In this document: positions 45,211 through 53,868 of the stretch, piece after piece
Layout of the letters: each line of letters starts with the position of its first letter
How positions within the stretch are numbered: position 1 is the stretch's first letter
Assembly (NCBI RefSeq): GCF_009380165.1
Contig: NZ_WHUF01000001.1
Location: forward strand, 992,001-1,056,000
DNA: 64,000 bases
Source: Rugamonas rivuli
GTDB taxonomy: Bacteria > Pseudomonadota > Gammaproteobacteria > Burkholderiales > Burkholderiaceae_D
Reading direction: 5' to 3'
The notes under the pieces: generated by a model
What the model saw: the letters and a program-made list of their open reading frames with translations, nothing else
Told to the model about the DNA's origin: nothing
Database searches by the model: none
Program-made: the position numbers and the translations under genes

Positions 45211-47010
45211 ATGAAGTTCGCGACCCTGAAAACGATATCTGGACTAATTTTAGCCCTGGCAATAAGCGCATGTGGCGGCGGCGGACCCGGCGCCGACGCC
45301 TCGGCCAACCGCACGGCGGCCGGCATCACCAGTTCAGGCGGCAGCTCCGGCATCAGTTCCGGCGGCAATCGTCCGACTACAGGCCCCAACGCCCCCCTAA
45401 CTCCCTCGCAACCGGACACCGCGCCGACGCCCAGCACTCCCGTTCCGGCGACGCTGACCCCGGCCGCCGCCTCGCACTTCCTGGCCCAGGCCACGTTCGG
45501 CCCCACCCCGGCCGGCATCGCGGCGCTGACCACCAGCAGCAAGGCAGCCTGGATAGCCGACCAATTCCGCAAGCCGCAGACCTCGCATCGCAACACGGTG
45601 CAAAGCGTCGCCGCCCAGCTGCCTCCGGGAATATTGTCCGAAAACCAGGTCTTCGAATCCTTCTGGCGCCAGGCCGCCATCGGCGACGACCAGTTGCGCC
45701 AGCGCGTGACCTTCGCGCTGTCGCAGATCTTCGTGATTTCCATGGCCGACCCCAACCTGGTGTCGCGGCCGGCCGGCGTCGCCAGCTATTACGACACCCT
45801 GGGGCAAAACGCCTTCGGCAACTTCCGCAACCTGCTGCAAGCGGTGGCGCTGCATCCCATGATGGGCATCTATCTGAGCCACATGCGCAACCAGAAGGAA
45901 AGCGGCAACCGCGTACCGGACGAGAACTTCGCCCGCGAAGTAATGCAGCTGATGAGCATCGGCTTGTACGAGTTGAATCCGGACGGCAGCCTGAAGCAGC
46001 AAAACGGCCGGCCGGTCGAGACCTACACCCACGACGACGTGGCCGGCATGGCCAAGGTCTTCACCGGCTGGAGCTGGGCCGGCCCGGACAAGGCGCCGAA
46101 TCGCTTCAACGGCAACCTCGCCGATCCGAACCGCGACTGGACGCCGATGCAGAATTATCCGGCCTACCATTCGACCTCGGCCAAGAGCTTCCTCGGCACC
46201 ACCATCGGCGCCGGCGGCACCGGCGAGACCGACATGAAGGCCGCGCTCGACACGCTGTTCCAGCACCCCAACGTCGGCCCCTTCATCGGCCGCCAGCTGA
46301 TCCAGCGCCTGGTCAGCAGCAACCCCAGCCCCGCCTATGTGTCGCGGGTCGCGGCGGCCTTTGCCGACAACGGCAGCGGCGTGCGCGGCGACATGCAGGC
46401 GGTGATACGGGCGGTGCTGCTCGATCCGGAAGCCGCCGACACCGGCAGCGCGAAAAAGCTGCGCGAACCGGTGCTACGCATGGCTAACTGGATGCGCGCC
46501 TTCAACGCCAAATCGGCTTCCGGCCGCTTCCAGATCCATATCACGGACGATCCGCTGTACGCGCTGGCGCAGTCGCCGCTGCGGGCGCCGTCGGTGTTCA
46601 ATTTCTTCCGCCCCTCCTACACGCCGCCCAACACCAGCCTGTCGACGCGCGGCCTGGTGGCGCCTGAAATGCAGATCACCGGCGAGCCTTCCGTCACCGG
46701 CTACCTGAACTTCATCCAATACCTCATTCCCTACGGCGCCGGCTCGGCCCGCGACGTGCAACCCGACTACAGCGCCGAGCTGGCGCTGACGGGCCAGCCG
46801 GCGCAGCTGGTGGACCGCATCAACCTGCTGTTGCTGAATGGCGGCATGACGAGCACGCTGCGCAACCAGATCATCAGCGCGGTCAACTCCGTCAACATCC
46901 CGCCCCCGAGCGCCGCCTTCCCCACCCGTACCGACGACGCCCGCCGCAACCGCGTCTACCTGGCCATCGTGCTGGCGATGGCATCGCCCGAATACCTGGC
47001 GCAACGATAA
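45211..47010 (+). CDS. DUF1800 lipoprotein
   Basis: 599 residues. A lipoprotein signal peptide with lipobox ISAC (Cys near residue 21, followed by Gly/Pro residues) precedes a Ser/Gly/Pro-rich linker (~25-80) and a DUF1800 domain (~85-595; HFLAQATFGPTPAGIAALTT at its start, then NFAREVMQLMSIGLYELNPD). The family is exported and of unknown enzymatic function. It is almost always paired with a DUF1501 protein, as here (10 bases downstream). Together they may form a cell-surface or periplasmic module. Confidence 0.9.
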   Translation: MKFATLKTISGLILALAISACGGGGPGADASANRTAAGITSSGGSSGISSGGNRPTTGPNAPLTPSQPDTAPTPSTPVPATLTPAAASHFLAQATFGPTPAGIAALTTSSKAAWIADQFRKPQTSHRNTVQSVAAQLPPGILSENQVFESFWRQAAIGDDQLRQRVTFALSQIFVISMADPNLVSRPAGVASYYDTLGQNAFGNFRNLLQAVALHPMMGIYLSHMRNQKESGNRVPDENFAREVMQLMSIGLYELNPDGSLKQQNGRPVETYTHDDVAGMAKVFTGWSWAGPDKAPNRFNGNLADPNRDWTPMQNYPAYHSTSAKSFLGTTIGAGGTGETDMKAALDTLFQHPNVGPFIGRQLIQRLVSSNPSPAYVSRVAAAFADNGSGVRGDMQAVIRAVLLDPEAADTGSAKKLREPVLRMANWMRAFNAKSASGRFQIHITDDPLYALAQSPLRAPSVFNFFRPSYTPPNTSLSTRGLVAPEMQITGEPSVTGYLNFIQYLIPYGAGSARDVQPDYSAELALTGQPAQLVDRINLLLLNGGMTSTLRNQIISAVNSVNIPPPSAAFPTRTDDARRNRVYLAIVLAMASPEYLAQR

Positions 47011-47020
47011 GGACTAACCC

Positions 47021-48457
47021 ATGCATTTCGAATCCCCCTCCCGCCGCCGCTTCGTCGGCAAGATGCTGGCCCTGGCCGGCGGCAGCGCCGTCCCCTTCAC
47101 GCTGAACCTGGCCGCGATGGGCAATGCCGCGGCCGAAGGCGCCAGCGACTACAAGGCCATCGTCTGCCTCTTCCTCACCGGCGGCAACGACCATTTCAAC
47201 ACCGTGCTGGCCACCGACAGCGCGTCGTGGAACGAATACAAGCGCCTGCGCACCACGCCCGACAGCGGCTCCATCGCCCTGCCCGGCGTCGGTGCGCCCG
47301 GCGGCGTACTGCCCATCGTGCCGAACAACCCGCAGGCTGGCCGCACCTTCGCCCTGCACCCATCCCTGCGGCCGCTGAAAGACTTGTTCGATGCCGGCCG
47401 TGTCGCCGTGCTGGCCAACGTCGGCACGCTGGTGCAGCCGCTGACGCTGGCCCAGTACAAGGCGGGCGGCGCCGCCCTGCCGCCACGGCTGTTCTCCCAC
47501 AACGACCAGCAGGCGATGTGGCAATCGTCGCAGACCGAACTGACCGGCGGCGCCGGCTGGGGCGGACGCCTGGGCGACCTCATGGCCAGCGCCAACGGCA
47601 ACGCCACCTTTACCTGCATCTCCAACGCCGGCAATGCGCTGTACCTGAGCGGCCGCACGGTGCGCCAGTACCAGCTGGGCGGCACCAGCGCGATGCCGAT
47701 CAACCACCTCAGCGACACCCTGTTCGGCGCACCGGCGGCCGCCAACCCGCTGCGCCAGATCATTTCAGCCGACCAAAGCGACCTGTTCCAGAAAGAACAT
47801 GCGGCCGTCACCGCCCGCGCCATCAACTCCCAGGCGGCGCTGTCCGGCGCCATGCTGGGCGCCGGCGCGACCGGCGTGCCCGACCCGCTGCCGTTTATCA
47901 GTCCGCGCACCGGTGCGGCCACGGTCAATCCGCTGGCCGTGCAATTGCAGACCATCGCCCGCATCATCGGCGGCCGCAACGCGCTGGGCGTCAAGCGCCA
48001 GGTGTTCTACGTCAGCCTGGGCGGCTTCGACAGCCACGACTTCCAGGCGCTTAACCAGCCCGACCTGCTGGCCAAGGTGGCCCACGCCATGGCCTATTTC
48101 GACAGCGCGCTGGCCAACCTGCAAGGCAACGACATGCGCAAGCAGGTGACGTTGTTCACCGCCTCCGACTTCGGCCGCACCTTCGCCAGCAACGGCGACG
48201 GCACCGACCACGGCTGGGGTTCGCACCACTTCATCATGGGCGGCGCGGTCAAGGGCAAGAACATTTACGGCAGCATGCCCGTCACCGGCGTCGGCCACGA
48301 TCTCGATGTCGGCTCGGGCTCGCTGCTGCCGACCACCTCGGTCGACCAGTACGGCGCCACGCTGGCCAGCTGGTTCGGCCTGTCCGCCACGCAGCTTGCC
48401 GATGTGTTCCCGAATATCGGCAACTTCAGTATCCGCAACCTGGGCTTTATGGGATGA
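47021..48457 (+). CDS. DUF1501 protein with twin-arginine signal
   Basis: 478 residues. The N-terminal Tat-type signal (SRRRFVGKMLALAGGSAVPF) is followed by a DUF1501 domain related to the alkaline-phosphatase/sulfatase fold (VCLFLTGGNDHFNTVLATD at the start; DFGRTFASNGDGTDHGWGSH and GGFDSHDFQ later). The family function is unknown; metal-ligand-like Asp/His residues occur in the DGTDHGWGSHH stretch. It is coupled to the DUF1800 gene upstream. Confidence 0.9.
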   Translation: MHFESPSRRRFVGKMLALAGGSAVPFTLNLAAMGNAAAEGASDYKAIVCLFLTGGNDHFNTVLATDSASWNEYKRLRTTPDSGSIALPGVGAPGGVLPIVPNNPQAGRTFALHPSLRPLKDLFDAGRVAVLANVGTLVQPLTLAQYKAGGAALPPRLFSHNDQQAMWQSSQTELTGGAGWGGRLGDLMASANGNATFTCISNAGNALYLSGRTVRQYQLGGTSAMPINHLSDTLFGAPAAANPLRQIISADQSDLFQKEHAAVTARAINSQAALSGAMLGAGATGVPDPLPFISPRTGAATVNPLAVQLQTIARIIGGRNALGVKRQVFYVSLGGFDSHDFQALNQPDLLAKVAHAMAYFDSALANLQGNDMRKQVTLFTASDFGRTFASNGDGTDHGWGSHHFIMGGAVKGKNIYGSMPVTGVGHDLDVGSGSLLPTTSVDQYGATLASWFGLSATQLADVFPNIGNFSIRNLGFMG

Positions 48458-48485
48458 TGCTGATCTTTCAACCTGCGCCCGGCCC

Positions 48486-49292
48486 ATGGACAAGCAACTG
48501 GTTTTCATCTGCTTTCTAACCTTCGTCATCCATCTCATCGGCACCCTCGCCTACTCGGTGAGGATAGCCGGTGTGCGTACCCGGCGCATCGCCGTCTCGC
48601 TGGCCCTGTTCAGCATCCTGGTGCTGGTGTCGCGCACCTCGAATTCCTTCCTGGGCCCCTTCCTCGCCAAGCGCATTGAGTCCTGCCTCGGCCAGCCGCT
48701 GGCCGCCGGCATGGTGCTGGCCGACCTGCGCTGGCTGCTGCTGTCGGCCGCGCTGGCGACGATGGCCGGCGCCGTGCTGATCCCGACCTTCCAGCGCGTG
48801 TTCTGCCGCGCGGTTGAACACTTCCAGGTGCACCGCTCGGTGCCCAAGCTGCTGCTGCACGGTTTCTTCAAGGGTGGGCTGTCCTACGTGCGCGACGTGG
48901 CCGCCATGCCGTCGTCCGGCAATGTGCGCGGCCTGCGCGACAGCGGCAGCGTGTCGGCATCGGTCACGCTGCTCAACGTCGGCGCGGTCGCCTTGTGGAC
49001 CGTCGGCGTGTTCGCCTCGCTGTACGCGGGCGTGCTTGATCCCGAGGTGCGCGTCACGTCCAGCACGCTGTCGTCCATCATCAACGGCGGCGCGACGGTG
49101 ATGATGGCGGTGTTCATCGATCCCCATATGTCGGGCATGACCGACGACGTCGTCGAAGGCCGCGTCAGCGATACGCAGTTCCGCCGCGCGGTGGTGTGGC
49201 TGGTCGGCAGCCGCCTGGCCGGCACGCTGCTGGCGCAAGTGCTGCTGGTGCCCTCGGCGACGCTGATCGTCTGGGTCGCCAAGGTGCTGTAA
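48486..49292 (+). CDS. amj: Amj-like (alternate lipid II flippase) membrane protein
   Basis: 268 residues with about six or seven transmembrane helices. The N-terminus (FVIHLIGTLAYSVRIAGVRT, then LVLVSRTSNSFLGPFLAKR) matches the pattern I recall for B. subtilis Amj (YdaH), a lipid II flippase that can substitute for MurJ. It would translocate lipid II across the inner membrane for peptidoglycan synthesis. The start is ATG 48486. It lies 28 bases after DUF1501 on the same strand, so possibly in that operon. Activity is inferred by similarity only. Confidence 0.78.
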   Translation: MDKQLVFICFLTFVIHLIGTLAYSVRIAGVRTRRIAVSLALFSILVLVSRTSNSFLGPFLAKRIESCLGQPLAAGMVLADLRWLLLSAALATMAGAVLIPTFQRVFCRAVEHFQVHRSVPKLLLHGFFKGGLSYVRDVAAMPSSGNVRGLRDSGSVSASVTLLNVGAVALWTVGVFASLYAGVLDPEVRVTSSTLSSIINGGATVMMAVFIDPHMSGMTDDVVEGRVSDTQFRRAVVWLVGSRLAGTLLAQVLLVPSATLIVWVAKVL

Positions 49293-49303
49293 GCAGACTT
49301 GCT

Positions 49304-50173
49304 TCAGGCGGCCACGCCCACTGTCAGCGTCACCACGTAACCGTCGCTGGCGTTGCCGGTGACGGCGGCCATTTGCAGCGAGTAGCCGTCGCTGAAGATG
49401 TTGTCGCTGGCGTAGCTGATCTGCGCCAGGTTGCGCACGCTGGCGCTGTAGCCGCTGGTGGCGTAGACCTCGTTGAGCGTCGCCATCGGGAAGGTGAATT
49501 GCGAAGTCTTGATGCGGTTGGCCGCGCTGGTGCTCTTGTCCAGCGTCGGATACACCTCGAAATGCACGTGCGGCATGCGGCCCGCATAACATCCCGGGAA
49601 GATGGTCTGGAAAGCGAGGTTGCCGCTGCTGTCGCTGACCTGCACGCCGCGCAGGTAGTTCTGCGCCGTGACGCCGCTTGAATACAGCGAGTAGTTGCCG
49701 TCCCTGTCGCAATGCCAGAGATAGACGGCGTAGCCGGACAGCGCCGCGCAACTGCCGTTGGCGTTGACGATCTGCAGCTTGATGGTTAGCGGCACGCCGG
49801 CCGCCACGCCGGTCGGGCCGTTGAAGCTGCCGCGGATATCGCTGCGCACCACGCCCGACTGCGTCAGCACGTTGACCACGCCGCTGCTATTGCTGTTGGT
49901 GCCGTCGCCCGGATATGGGCCGCCGGTCTCCTCGGGGATCACGGCGCAGCTGCCGCCGGCGGGTGCGGTGGTGCCCGGCGTGGTCGTGGCCGGGCTGGCG
50001 GTGGTGGCCGAACTGGTGCTGTCGCTGGCCGATGAACCGCCTCCGCCGCAGCCAAGCACCGGCAGCGCCGAAGCGCCGGCCAGTAGCCAGCGCAGGGTCT
50101 GGCGACGGTCGCTGGCGAGGTTCAGCATGGCGCTCAGGTCGGCCGCCAGGCTGTGTTCGTGGGTGTTGTGCAT
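49304..50173 (-). CDS. Intradiol ring-cleavage dioxygenase-like Tat lipoprotein
   Basis: 289 residues. The second of two adjacent ATGs (50173) is chosen, since AAGGAG lies five bases upstream. An RRQTLRWLLAGASALPVLGC segment combines a twin-arginine-like motif with a lipobox (LGC), then a Ser/Thr/Pro linker. The protocatechuate-dioxygenase fold follows: EETGGPYPGDG, YLWHCDRDGNYSLY, LRGVQV, then FPGCYAGRMPHVHFEVY, holding the candidate Fe ligands (two Tyr, two His). Exported, membrane-anchored relatives are known in several bacteria, but their substrate is unclear. Last gene of the CpxP-like operon. Confidence 0.85.
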   Translation of the reverse strand: MHNTHEHSLAADLSAMLNLASDRRQTLRWLLAGASALPVLGCGGGGSSASDSTSSATTASPATTTPGTTAPAGGSCAVIPEETGGPYPGDGTNSNSSGVVNVLTQSGVVRSDIRGSFNGPTGVAAGVPLTIKLQIVNANGSCAALSGYAVYLWHCDRDGNYSLYSSGVTAQNYLRGVQVSDSSGNLAFQTIFPGCYAGRMPHVHFEVYPTLDKSTSAANRIKTSQFTFPMATLNEVYATSGYSASVRNLAQISYASDNIFSDGYSLQMAAVTGNASDGYVVTLTVGVAA

Positions 50174-50186
50174 CATCGCTCCTTGC

Positions 50187-50882
50187 TTATACCGTTGTGT
50201 TGACCAGGTTGCCGCTGGCGCCGCTGCCGCCGACCTTGGTCGACAGCGCCTGCAGGAAGGCGGCCAGCTTGGTGTTGGCGTCGGTCGCGCTGCTACTGTC
50301 CGTGCTGTCCGCGCTCGCCGTGCCGCCGCTGAGCTTATCCAGCAGATTGGCGAAGCTGCTTTCCAGCTGGTTGACGGCGTCGCTGCTGTCCGCATCGGCG
50401 GTGGCATCGGTGCTGCTGGTGGCCGTGCCGGAAGTCAGCTTGGCCAGCAAACTTTGCAAGTCCGATTGCAGCTTGCCAGGACCACCGCCGCCGTGGCCTC
50501 CGCCCTGCTGCGCCTCGCCGTATGGCGGCGGCGTATCGTTGTCGCTGTTCTGCGCATGCAGCGCGCCCATCAGGCTTTGCAGGAAGCTGCCCAAGGCCTC
50601 GGCCACGCTGCCGGTGTCCGTGGTATCGGTGCTGTCGGTGGCGGCGGCCGAAGCTGTCGCGCTGCTGGTGCTGCCGGAACTGCCGCTGGCGTCGCCGAGG
50701 CTGGTGATGCCGATGGCTTTCAGCGCATCGGCGATGGCCGAGGCGAAGCCGCCGCCTTCGGGCGGGCGTGGCGGCGGTGCGCCGCGTGTCGCCTCGGCGC
50801 TGCTGCTGGCGTTGGTGCTGCTTAAACGGCTCAGGAAGCTGAGCTGGCTGGCATTGCTGGAACTCAGGGAGCTAATCGACAT
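50187..50882 (-). CDS. Hypothetical Ser/Thr/Ala/Gly-rich protein
   Basis: 231 residues, not recognised. It has no signal peptide. The composition is dominated by Ser, Thr, Ala, Asp and Gly. Three amphipathic Leu-rich stretches alternate with low-complexity linkers: FASAIADALKAIGI, VAEALGSFLQSLMGALHAQN and QSDLQSLLAKLTSG/FANLLDKLSG. A Gly-rich patch (GGGHGGGGPG) sits near the middle. It lies between the CpxP-like and dioxygenase-like genes with gaps of 29 and 13 bases, so it is part of their operon. The function is unknown; the helices may mediate assembly. Confidence 0.7.
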   Translation of the reverse strand: MSISSLSSSNASQLSFLSRLSSTNASSSAEATRGAPPPRPPEGGGFASAIADALKAIGITSLGDASGSSGSTSSATASAAATDSTDTTDTGSVAEALGSFLQSLMGALHAQNSDNDTPPPYGEAQQGGGHGGGGPGKLQSDLQSLLAKLTSGTATSSTDATADADSSDAVNQLESSFANLLDKLSGGTASADSTDSSSATDANTKLAAFLQALSTKVGGSGASGNLVNTTV

Positions 50883-50911
50883 AAGGTTCTCCGTTCAGGG
50901 TGAGTGGCAAA

Positions 50912-51445
50912 TCAGGGGCGCGGCGCATGGCGGGCAATACCCTCGGCCTGCTTCGCGCGCTGCTCCGGGGTCAGCACGCCAAGCAGCTTCTGCTCGGTGC
51001 GCACGTGCTGCAACGCGATGTTCGCCATCGCCGTCGCCGCCTCCTTGGCCAGTGCGGCGGCCTTGGCATCGTCGTACTTGTCGGCGCGGCCCAGCGCGCG
51101 CAAGGCGTCGTGCGCCTTGGCGGCGGCCTTGCCCTGTTCGCGCAGATACGGCTGCTCCGCATGCAGGATCGCAAACACCTGGTCTTGCTGCGCCTCGCTC
51201 AATTCCACGCCGTGCAGGAACGGCGGACGTCCGCCCATGCCGGGACCGCCAAGCGGCGGCATGCCCCCGCGGAAACCTGGGCCCGGGCCATGGCCGTCCT
51301 GGTCGGGCGCCACGTGCATCATCGGTGGACGCCCGCCGTCGCCGCCCAGGTCATCGGCGCGGGCCGCGCCGGCCGTGGCGATCAGCGGCAGCGCCATGGC
51401 GGCCGCCAGCAAGATATTGTGTACGCTGGTTCTTGGAGTTTTCAT
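50912..51445 (-). CDS. CpxP/Spy-like LTxxQ periplasmic protein
   Basis: 177 residues from ATG 51445 (AAGGA eight bases upstream). A signal peptide (LLAAAMALPLIATAGAARA) and a Gly/Pro/Met-rich region (~35-75) precede a helical domain with two LTxxQ-type motifs: VELSEAQQDQVFAI and VLTPEQRAKQ. This is the CpxP/Spy family of periplasmic chaperones and negative regulators. It is divergent from cpxR-cpxA-like genes and its promoter region holds CpxR boxes. First gene of a three-gene operon. Confidence 0.87.
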   Translation of the reverse strand: MKTPRTSVHNILLAAAMALPLIATAGAARADDLGGDGGRPPMMHVAPDQDGHGPGPGFRGGMPPLGGPGMGGRPPFLHGVELSEAQQDQVFAILHAEQPYLREQGKAAAKAHDALRALGRADKYDDAKAAALAKEAATAMANIALQHVRTEQKLLGVLTPEQRAKQAEGIARHAPRP

Positions 51446-51494
51446 GCAAACAATCCTTGGTTGGTAGGGAGTTGCCATTCTCTTGCCGCCCCAT

Positions 51495-51586
51495 GTAAAG
51501 CGCCGTTAGCCGCCGGTAAATCGAGGTAAAGATGGCCATTTTGGCATGCAATTGGCATCGGGCAATGCGTTGTAAAACGGGGTAAA
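51495..51586. promoter_or_regulatory. CpxR boxes between the CpxP-like operon and cpxRA
   Basis: Two exact GTAAA-N5-GTAAA direct repeats lie at 51516-51530 and 51572-51586. A single GTAAA half-site lies at 51495-51499, 21 bases (two helical turns) from the first box. This is the recognised CpxR consensus, placed between the divergent operons. Confidence 0.8.
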
Positions 51587-51651
51587 AGGCCGCCGGATGC
51601 GGCTGGGAGGCTGTTATGATCGCCACATCCACATAGAAAGAACCACGCGGC

Positions 51652-52344
51652 ATGAAGAGCAAAGTACTGCTGATAGACGACGACATCGAACTGGTAGGCA
51701 TGTTCAAGGAGTACCTGGAGCAGGAAGGCTTCGACGTCAAAATGGTGCACGACGGCGAGGCCGGCACCGCCGAAGCCTTCACCGGCCTGTACTCGATCGC
51801 CATCCTGGACGTGATGATGCCGCGCATGAACGGCCTGGAGACACTGCGCCGCATCCGCACCAACAGCCAGCTGCCCATCCTGATGCTGACCGGCCGCGGC
51901 GACGACACCGACCGCATCGTCGGCCTAGAGCTGGGCGCGGACGATTACGTGGCCAAGCCCTGCACGCCGCGCGAGCTGACCGCCCGCATCCGCGCCATCC
52001 TGCGCCGCGCGCAGAGCGTGCCGGTCGACAGCGGCGCGGCGGCCGCCATCACCGTCGGCCAGCTGACCATGTGGCCGGAGCAGCGCCGCGCCGCCTGGGC
52101 CGGCAACAAGCTGGAACTGACCAGCACCGAATTCAACCTGCTCGAAGTCCTGGCCCGCAACGCCGGCCGTCCGGTCAGCAAGAACGCCTTGTCCGAACAG
52201 GGGCTGGGGCGTCCGCTGGCGCGCTTCGACCGCAACATCGACGTCCACCTGAGCAGCCTGCGCCACAAGCTCGGCACCATCGCCGACGGCCGCTCCTGCC
52301 TGCAGACCGTGTACCGCCTGGGCTATCAGCTGATCAAGGAGTAG
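51652..52344 (+). CDS. cpxR: CpxR-like OmpR-family response regulator
   Basis: 230 residues. The receiver domain (~1-120) has acidic residues in LIDDDIELV, phospho-Asp53 (AILDVMMP) and Lys102 (DDYVAKPC). A winged-helix Trans_reg_C domain (~130-228) ends in RFDRNIDVHLSSLRHKLG...VYRLGYQL. The sequence follows E. coli CpxR closely around LGLELGADDY and RELTARIRAILRRA. It binds GTAAA-N5-GTAAA sites when phosphorylated. It is followed at once by the kinase gene. Confidence 0.87.
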   Translation: MKSKVLLIDDDIELVGMFKEYLEQEGFDVKMVHDGEAGTAEAFTGLYSIAILDVMMPRMNGLETLRRIRTNSQLPILMLTGRGDDTDRIVGLELGADDYVAKPCTPRELTARIRAILRRAQSVPVDSGAAAAITVGQLTMWPEQRRAAWAGNKLELTSTEFNLLEVLARNAGRPVSKNALSEQGLGRPLARFDRNIDVHLSSLRHKLGTIADGRSCLQTVYRLGYQLIKE

Positions 52345-52347
52345 CCT

Positions 52348-53868
52348 GTGGGCCGTCTGTTCTGGAAGTTTTTCGTGTGCATACTGCTGGCACAGCTGAC
52401 GGCCACCGTCGGCATCGGCGGCGCCGTGCTGCTCAAGAATAGCCAGCAGGCTGGCCTGACCACCGATCTGGATACCAGTCCGCCAGCCGAGATGGCGATC
52501 AATTCAGCCGCCGCCACGCTGGAATTCGGCGGCGTCAAGGCCTTGCGGCGCTTGCTGGAGAATATGGAACGGCACCGCGTGTTCGCGGTCGACGAGCAAG
52601 GCCATGAGCTGCTGGGCCGCACGGTCAGCGCCGCCATGCTGCGCGAATCGCACGCGCTGCTCAAGCAGGAAGGCAAGCGCCGCGTGGTGCGCCAGGTCAG
52701 CGATCAGGAAGGGAAACGATATATATTGTTTCTGCCATCGCGCGGACTCAATCTCGACCGCCCGCTGATGGCGGGACTCGGCGGCGCGCAGATGGCGCTG
52801 CAAGGCGCACCGGCGATGCCACGCGGCGCCCAGCCGGGCCCACCGGCCGACGCAGGCGCCGCGCGCGGCCCGGGCGCTGGCCCCGGCACTGCGGGTGGCC
52901 CGGGTGGTCCCGGTGGGTTTGGCGGCACTGGCGGTCCGGGCGGCCCCGGCGACATGCGCGGTCCGCGCTTCCAGCCGCTCACGCCCTGGGTGCCGATCGT
53001 CGCCGCCGTGCTGGCCAGCCTGCTGTTCTCGGTACTGCTGGCGTGGTACTTCTCCCGCCCTATCCGCGCGCTGCGTCAAGCCTTCGACGCCGCAGCCGGG
53101 GGCGACCTGGCGCCGCGCTTCGGCGCCGGCAAAGGCAGCTCTGAACTGAACGACCTTGGCCGCGACTTCGACCGCATGACCGCCCGCCTGCGCAGTTTGA
53201 TCGACGGCCAGACCCGTTTGCTGCACGACGTCTCGCACGAACTGCGCTCGCCATTGGCGCGCTTGCAGGCGGCGATCGGCCTCGCCCATCAGCAGCCGGA
53301 GAAACTGGCGGCGTCGCTGGAGCGCATCGAACGCGAAAGCGTGCGCATGGACAAACTGGTGGGGGAACTACTGACACTGGCGCGTCTGGAGGCCGGCGCC
53401 ATCAAGGCCAATCAGGAAGAGATCAACATGGCCGAACTGCTGGACCAGATCGCCGACGACGCCAACTACGAAGCGTCCAGCCAGCAGCGCAGCGTGGTGC
53501 AGGAGGGTGAAGCGGACGTGCTGGTGGCCGGCCAGGCCGACCTGCTGGGCCGCGCCATCGAGAACGTGGTGCGCAACGCCATCAAACACAGCCCGGAAGC
53601 GGGCGTGGTGCAGCTGCAAACCCTGGTGCTGCCGGACGCCCGCCAGTTGCGCATCCGCGTGCTCGACCGCGGGCCCGGCGTCGCGCCGTCCGACCTGGCG
53701 ACCATCTTCCAGCCCTTCTTCCGCTCCAGCAGCGCCAGCGTGGAAGGCCACGGGCTCGGGCTGGCGATCGCCCAGCATGTGATCGAAGCGTACGGCGGAA
53801 ATATCAAAGCCACCAACCGTGCGGATGGTGGCTTGTGCGTGGAGATGGTGCTGCCGGTAAAACGCTGA
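52348..53868 (+). CDS. cpxA: CpxA-like sensor histidine kinase
   Basis: 506 residues from a GTG (52348) with AAGGAG six bases upstream. TM1 (~8-28) and a periplasmic domain (~30-210) are followed by TM2 (~214-234), HAMP (~236-288), HisKA with phospho-His297 (LHDVSHELRSPLARL) and HATPase_c (N in IENVVRNAIKHS, DRGPGV, GHGLGLAI). The periplasmic domain ends in an unusual ~50-residue Gly/Pro-rich segment (~153-206) just before TM2. It senses envelope stress by analogy with CpxA; a cognate CpxP-like protein is encoded divergently. Its stop codon directly abuts the convergent dcd stop. Confidence 0.87.
   Translation: MGRLFWKFFVCILLAQLTATVGIGGAVLLKNSQQAGLTTDLDTSPPAEMAINSAAATLEFGGVKALRRLLENMERHRVFAVDEQGHELLGRTVSAAMLRESHALLKQEGKRRVVRQVSDQEGKRYILFLPSRGLNLDRPLMAGLGGAQMALQGAPAMPRGAQPGPPADAGAARGPGAGPGTAGGPGGPGGFGGTGGPGGPGDMRGPRFQPLTPWVPIVAAVLASLLFSVLLAWYFSRPIRALRQAFDAAAGGDLAPRFGAGKGSSELNDLGRDFDRMTARLRSLIDGQTRLLHDVSHELRSPLARLQAAIGLAHQQPEKLAASLERIERESVRMDKLVGELLTLARLEAGAIKANQEEINMAELLDQIADDANYEASSQQRSVVQEGEADVLVAGQADLLGRAIENVVRNAIKHSPEAGVVQLQTLVLPDARQLRIRVLDRGPGVAPSDLATIFQPFFRSSSASVEGHGLGLAIAQHVIEAYGGNIKATNRADGGLCVEMVLPVKR

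Noticed and set aside
45126..46487. 453-codon plus-strand frame overlapping DUF1800
   Set aside because: Out-of-frame shadow with low-complexity Arg/Gly/Pro/Gln composition; the DUF1800 frame carries the signal peptide and domain.
52900..52965. Gly/Pro codon repeats as a possible DNA repeat or CRISPR-like element
   Set aside because: The repeats are in frame within the kinase gene and reflect a low-complexity protein segment; no spaced identical repeats occur in the window.
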